From contig JADDKG010000306.1 of assembly GCA_020253895.1 (NCBI GenBank), positions 1 to 6,059 on the forward strand: a stretch of DNA of 6,059 nt. The letters run 5' to 3'. Under the pieces are notes generated by a model. That model ran no database searches, was not told where the DNA came from, and worked only from the letters and a program-made list of their open reading frames with translations. The position numbers and the translations under genes are program-made. Origin of the DNA: Rubrobacter sp. (GTDB lineage Bacteria > Actinomycetota > Rubrobacteria > Rubrobacterales > Rubrobacteraceae). Shown here in pieces: positions 5,435 to 6,059 of the stretch; positions within the stretch are counted from its first letter, which is position 1; the number at the start of each line of letters is the position of its first letter.

Positions 5435-6059
5435 CCGCCCTCCCCGGCGGGCACCGCCCCCAGATCGTCGCGCTCCGGCCTCCGGCAGGTGTCGCGGAAG
5501 ACGTACTGCGAGAGCCGCTTGCGCTGGCGGCTCTGCCAGTCTATGGTCGGACGCCGCCCCTCCTGGGGGACGTACCCCAGACGGTAGACGGCCATGAGCG
5601 CGAGCTCCTCCGGGACCTCCAGCAGCCGCTCTATCCTGCGCCAGTTCTCCGGGATCTCCATCGGGGTGGAGACGAACTGGATCCCCATCCCGAGCTCCAC
5701 CGTGGCGAGCCAGATGTTCTCCACCGCGGCCCCCATCCCGAACACCGAGTAGAAGCCCGAGAGCTCCCCGGGACGGTACTCGTTCCTGTCCAGCAGCACC
5801 GCCAGAAGCAGCGGCGAGCCCGCCACAAGCTTCCGGTTGTCCTCGCCGAGGATCCGGGGCACCCCCAGCCGGTTCATCAGCGACTGCCCGGCCTCCGAGA
5901 AGATCTGTCGGCGGAAGGGCTTGAGCGCCGCCGGCATCTGGTCGATGAGTATGCCGTCGCGCCGGCGCTCCATCTCCTCCTCGGAGAAGCGGAAGTAGGG
6001 CCTGTACCGCTTCCAGAAGGTCCCCTCCTCCATCAGCCGGCGCATGCTCTCGCCGCTGA
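5431..6059 (-). CDS. Nitroreductase-family flavoprotein, 5' end beyond the window (partial)
   Basis: The frame is open to the window edge. About 208 residues are visible and the N-terminus is missing, including where the family's usual RRSxR motif and first FMN contacts would lie. Numbering from the internal ATG at 6045, the family's C-terminal half is recognisable: [14 protein letters not shown] (77-90), then [25 protein letters not shown] (102-126), the central helix and FMN/dimer region, then a helix leading to [20 protein letters not shown] (141-160), the usual 'LGIPE...GYP' end. A basic tail follows, with [12 protein letters not shown] (171-182). Such enzymes bind FMN and transfer hydride from NAD(P)H; substrates vary from nitroaromatics and quinones to dehydrogenations in biosynthesis. 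The stop overlaps the PKS start by 4 nt, so it is co-translated with the lipid genes. The ATG at 6045 has no good ribosome binding site and is probably internal. Confidence 0.8.
   Translation of the reverse strand, partial: SGESMRRLMEEGTFWKRYRPYFRFSEEEMERRRDGILIDQMPAALKPFRRQIFSEAGQSLMNRLGVPRILGEDNRKLVAGSPLLLAVLLDRNEYRPGELSGFYSVFGMGAAVENIWLATVELGMGIQFVSTPMEIPENWRRIERLLEVPEELALMAVYRLGYVPQEGRRPTIDWQSRQRKRLSQYVFRDTCRRPERDDLGAVPAGEGG

Overview
The window is a compact, GC-rich bacterial segment with six genes, all on the minus strand, so transcription runs from high to low coordinates. Strong GC bias at third codon positions, archaeal/eukaryotic-type ProRS, and a secreted protein resembling actinobacterial double-psi beta-barrel (DPBB) proteins suggest a high-GC actinobacterium. 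A Rubrobacter-like thermophile would fit, but this is an inference from gene character, not a database match.

Layout in the direction of transcription. (a) 6059-5431: C-terminal part of a nitroreductase-family flavoprotein whose 5' end lies outside the window. (b) 5434-4385: complete type III polyketide synthase with an intact Cys-His-Asn triad; its GTG start overlaps the nitroreductase stop (GTGA). (c) 4391-3873: small membrane methyltransferase of the ICMT/PEMT type, overlapping the PKS stop (ATGCTAG). These three genes form a translationally coupled unit. A type III PKS followed by an ICMT-like methyltransferase matches the known arrangement for bacterial alkylpyrone or alkylresorcinol (phenolic lipid) synthesis and O-methylation, as in bpsA-bpsB of Bacillus subtilis and srsA-srsB of Streptomyces griseus. 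The overlapping nitroreductase-like gene is the unusual partner and the best candidate for something undescribed.

(d) After a 49-nt gap with a small hairpin comes serS (3823-2549), and after a further 79 nt proS (2468-1038). Both are complete class II aminoacyl-tRNA synthetases. The gaps are too short for a T-box leader and no convincing terminator is visible, so read-through from the lipid genes is possible, although a weak promoter may precede serS. ProS is the short archaeal/eukaryotic type, and its C-terminal zinc-site cysteines appear to be replaced.

(e) Below proS a separate unit begins. A near-consensus housekeeping promoter (TTGACC, 17 nt, TAAGAT) lies in the 114-nt gap, followed by a leader hairpin and a perfect AGGAGG. 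These drive a secreted protein of about 305 aa (923-6) with a signal sequence, a helical middle and a C-terminal RlpA/DPBB-like domain. The gaps hold nothing else recognisable: no RNA genes, CRISPR arrays, insertion sequences or plus-strand genes were found.
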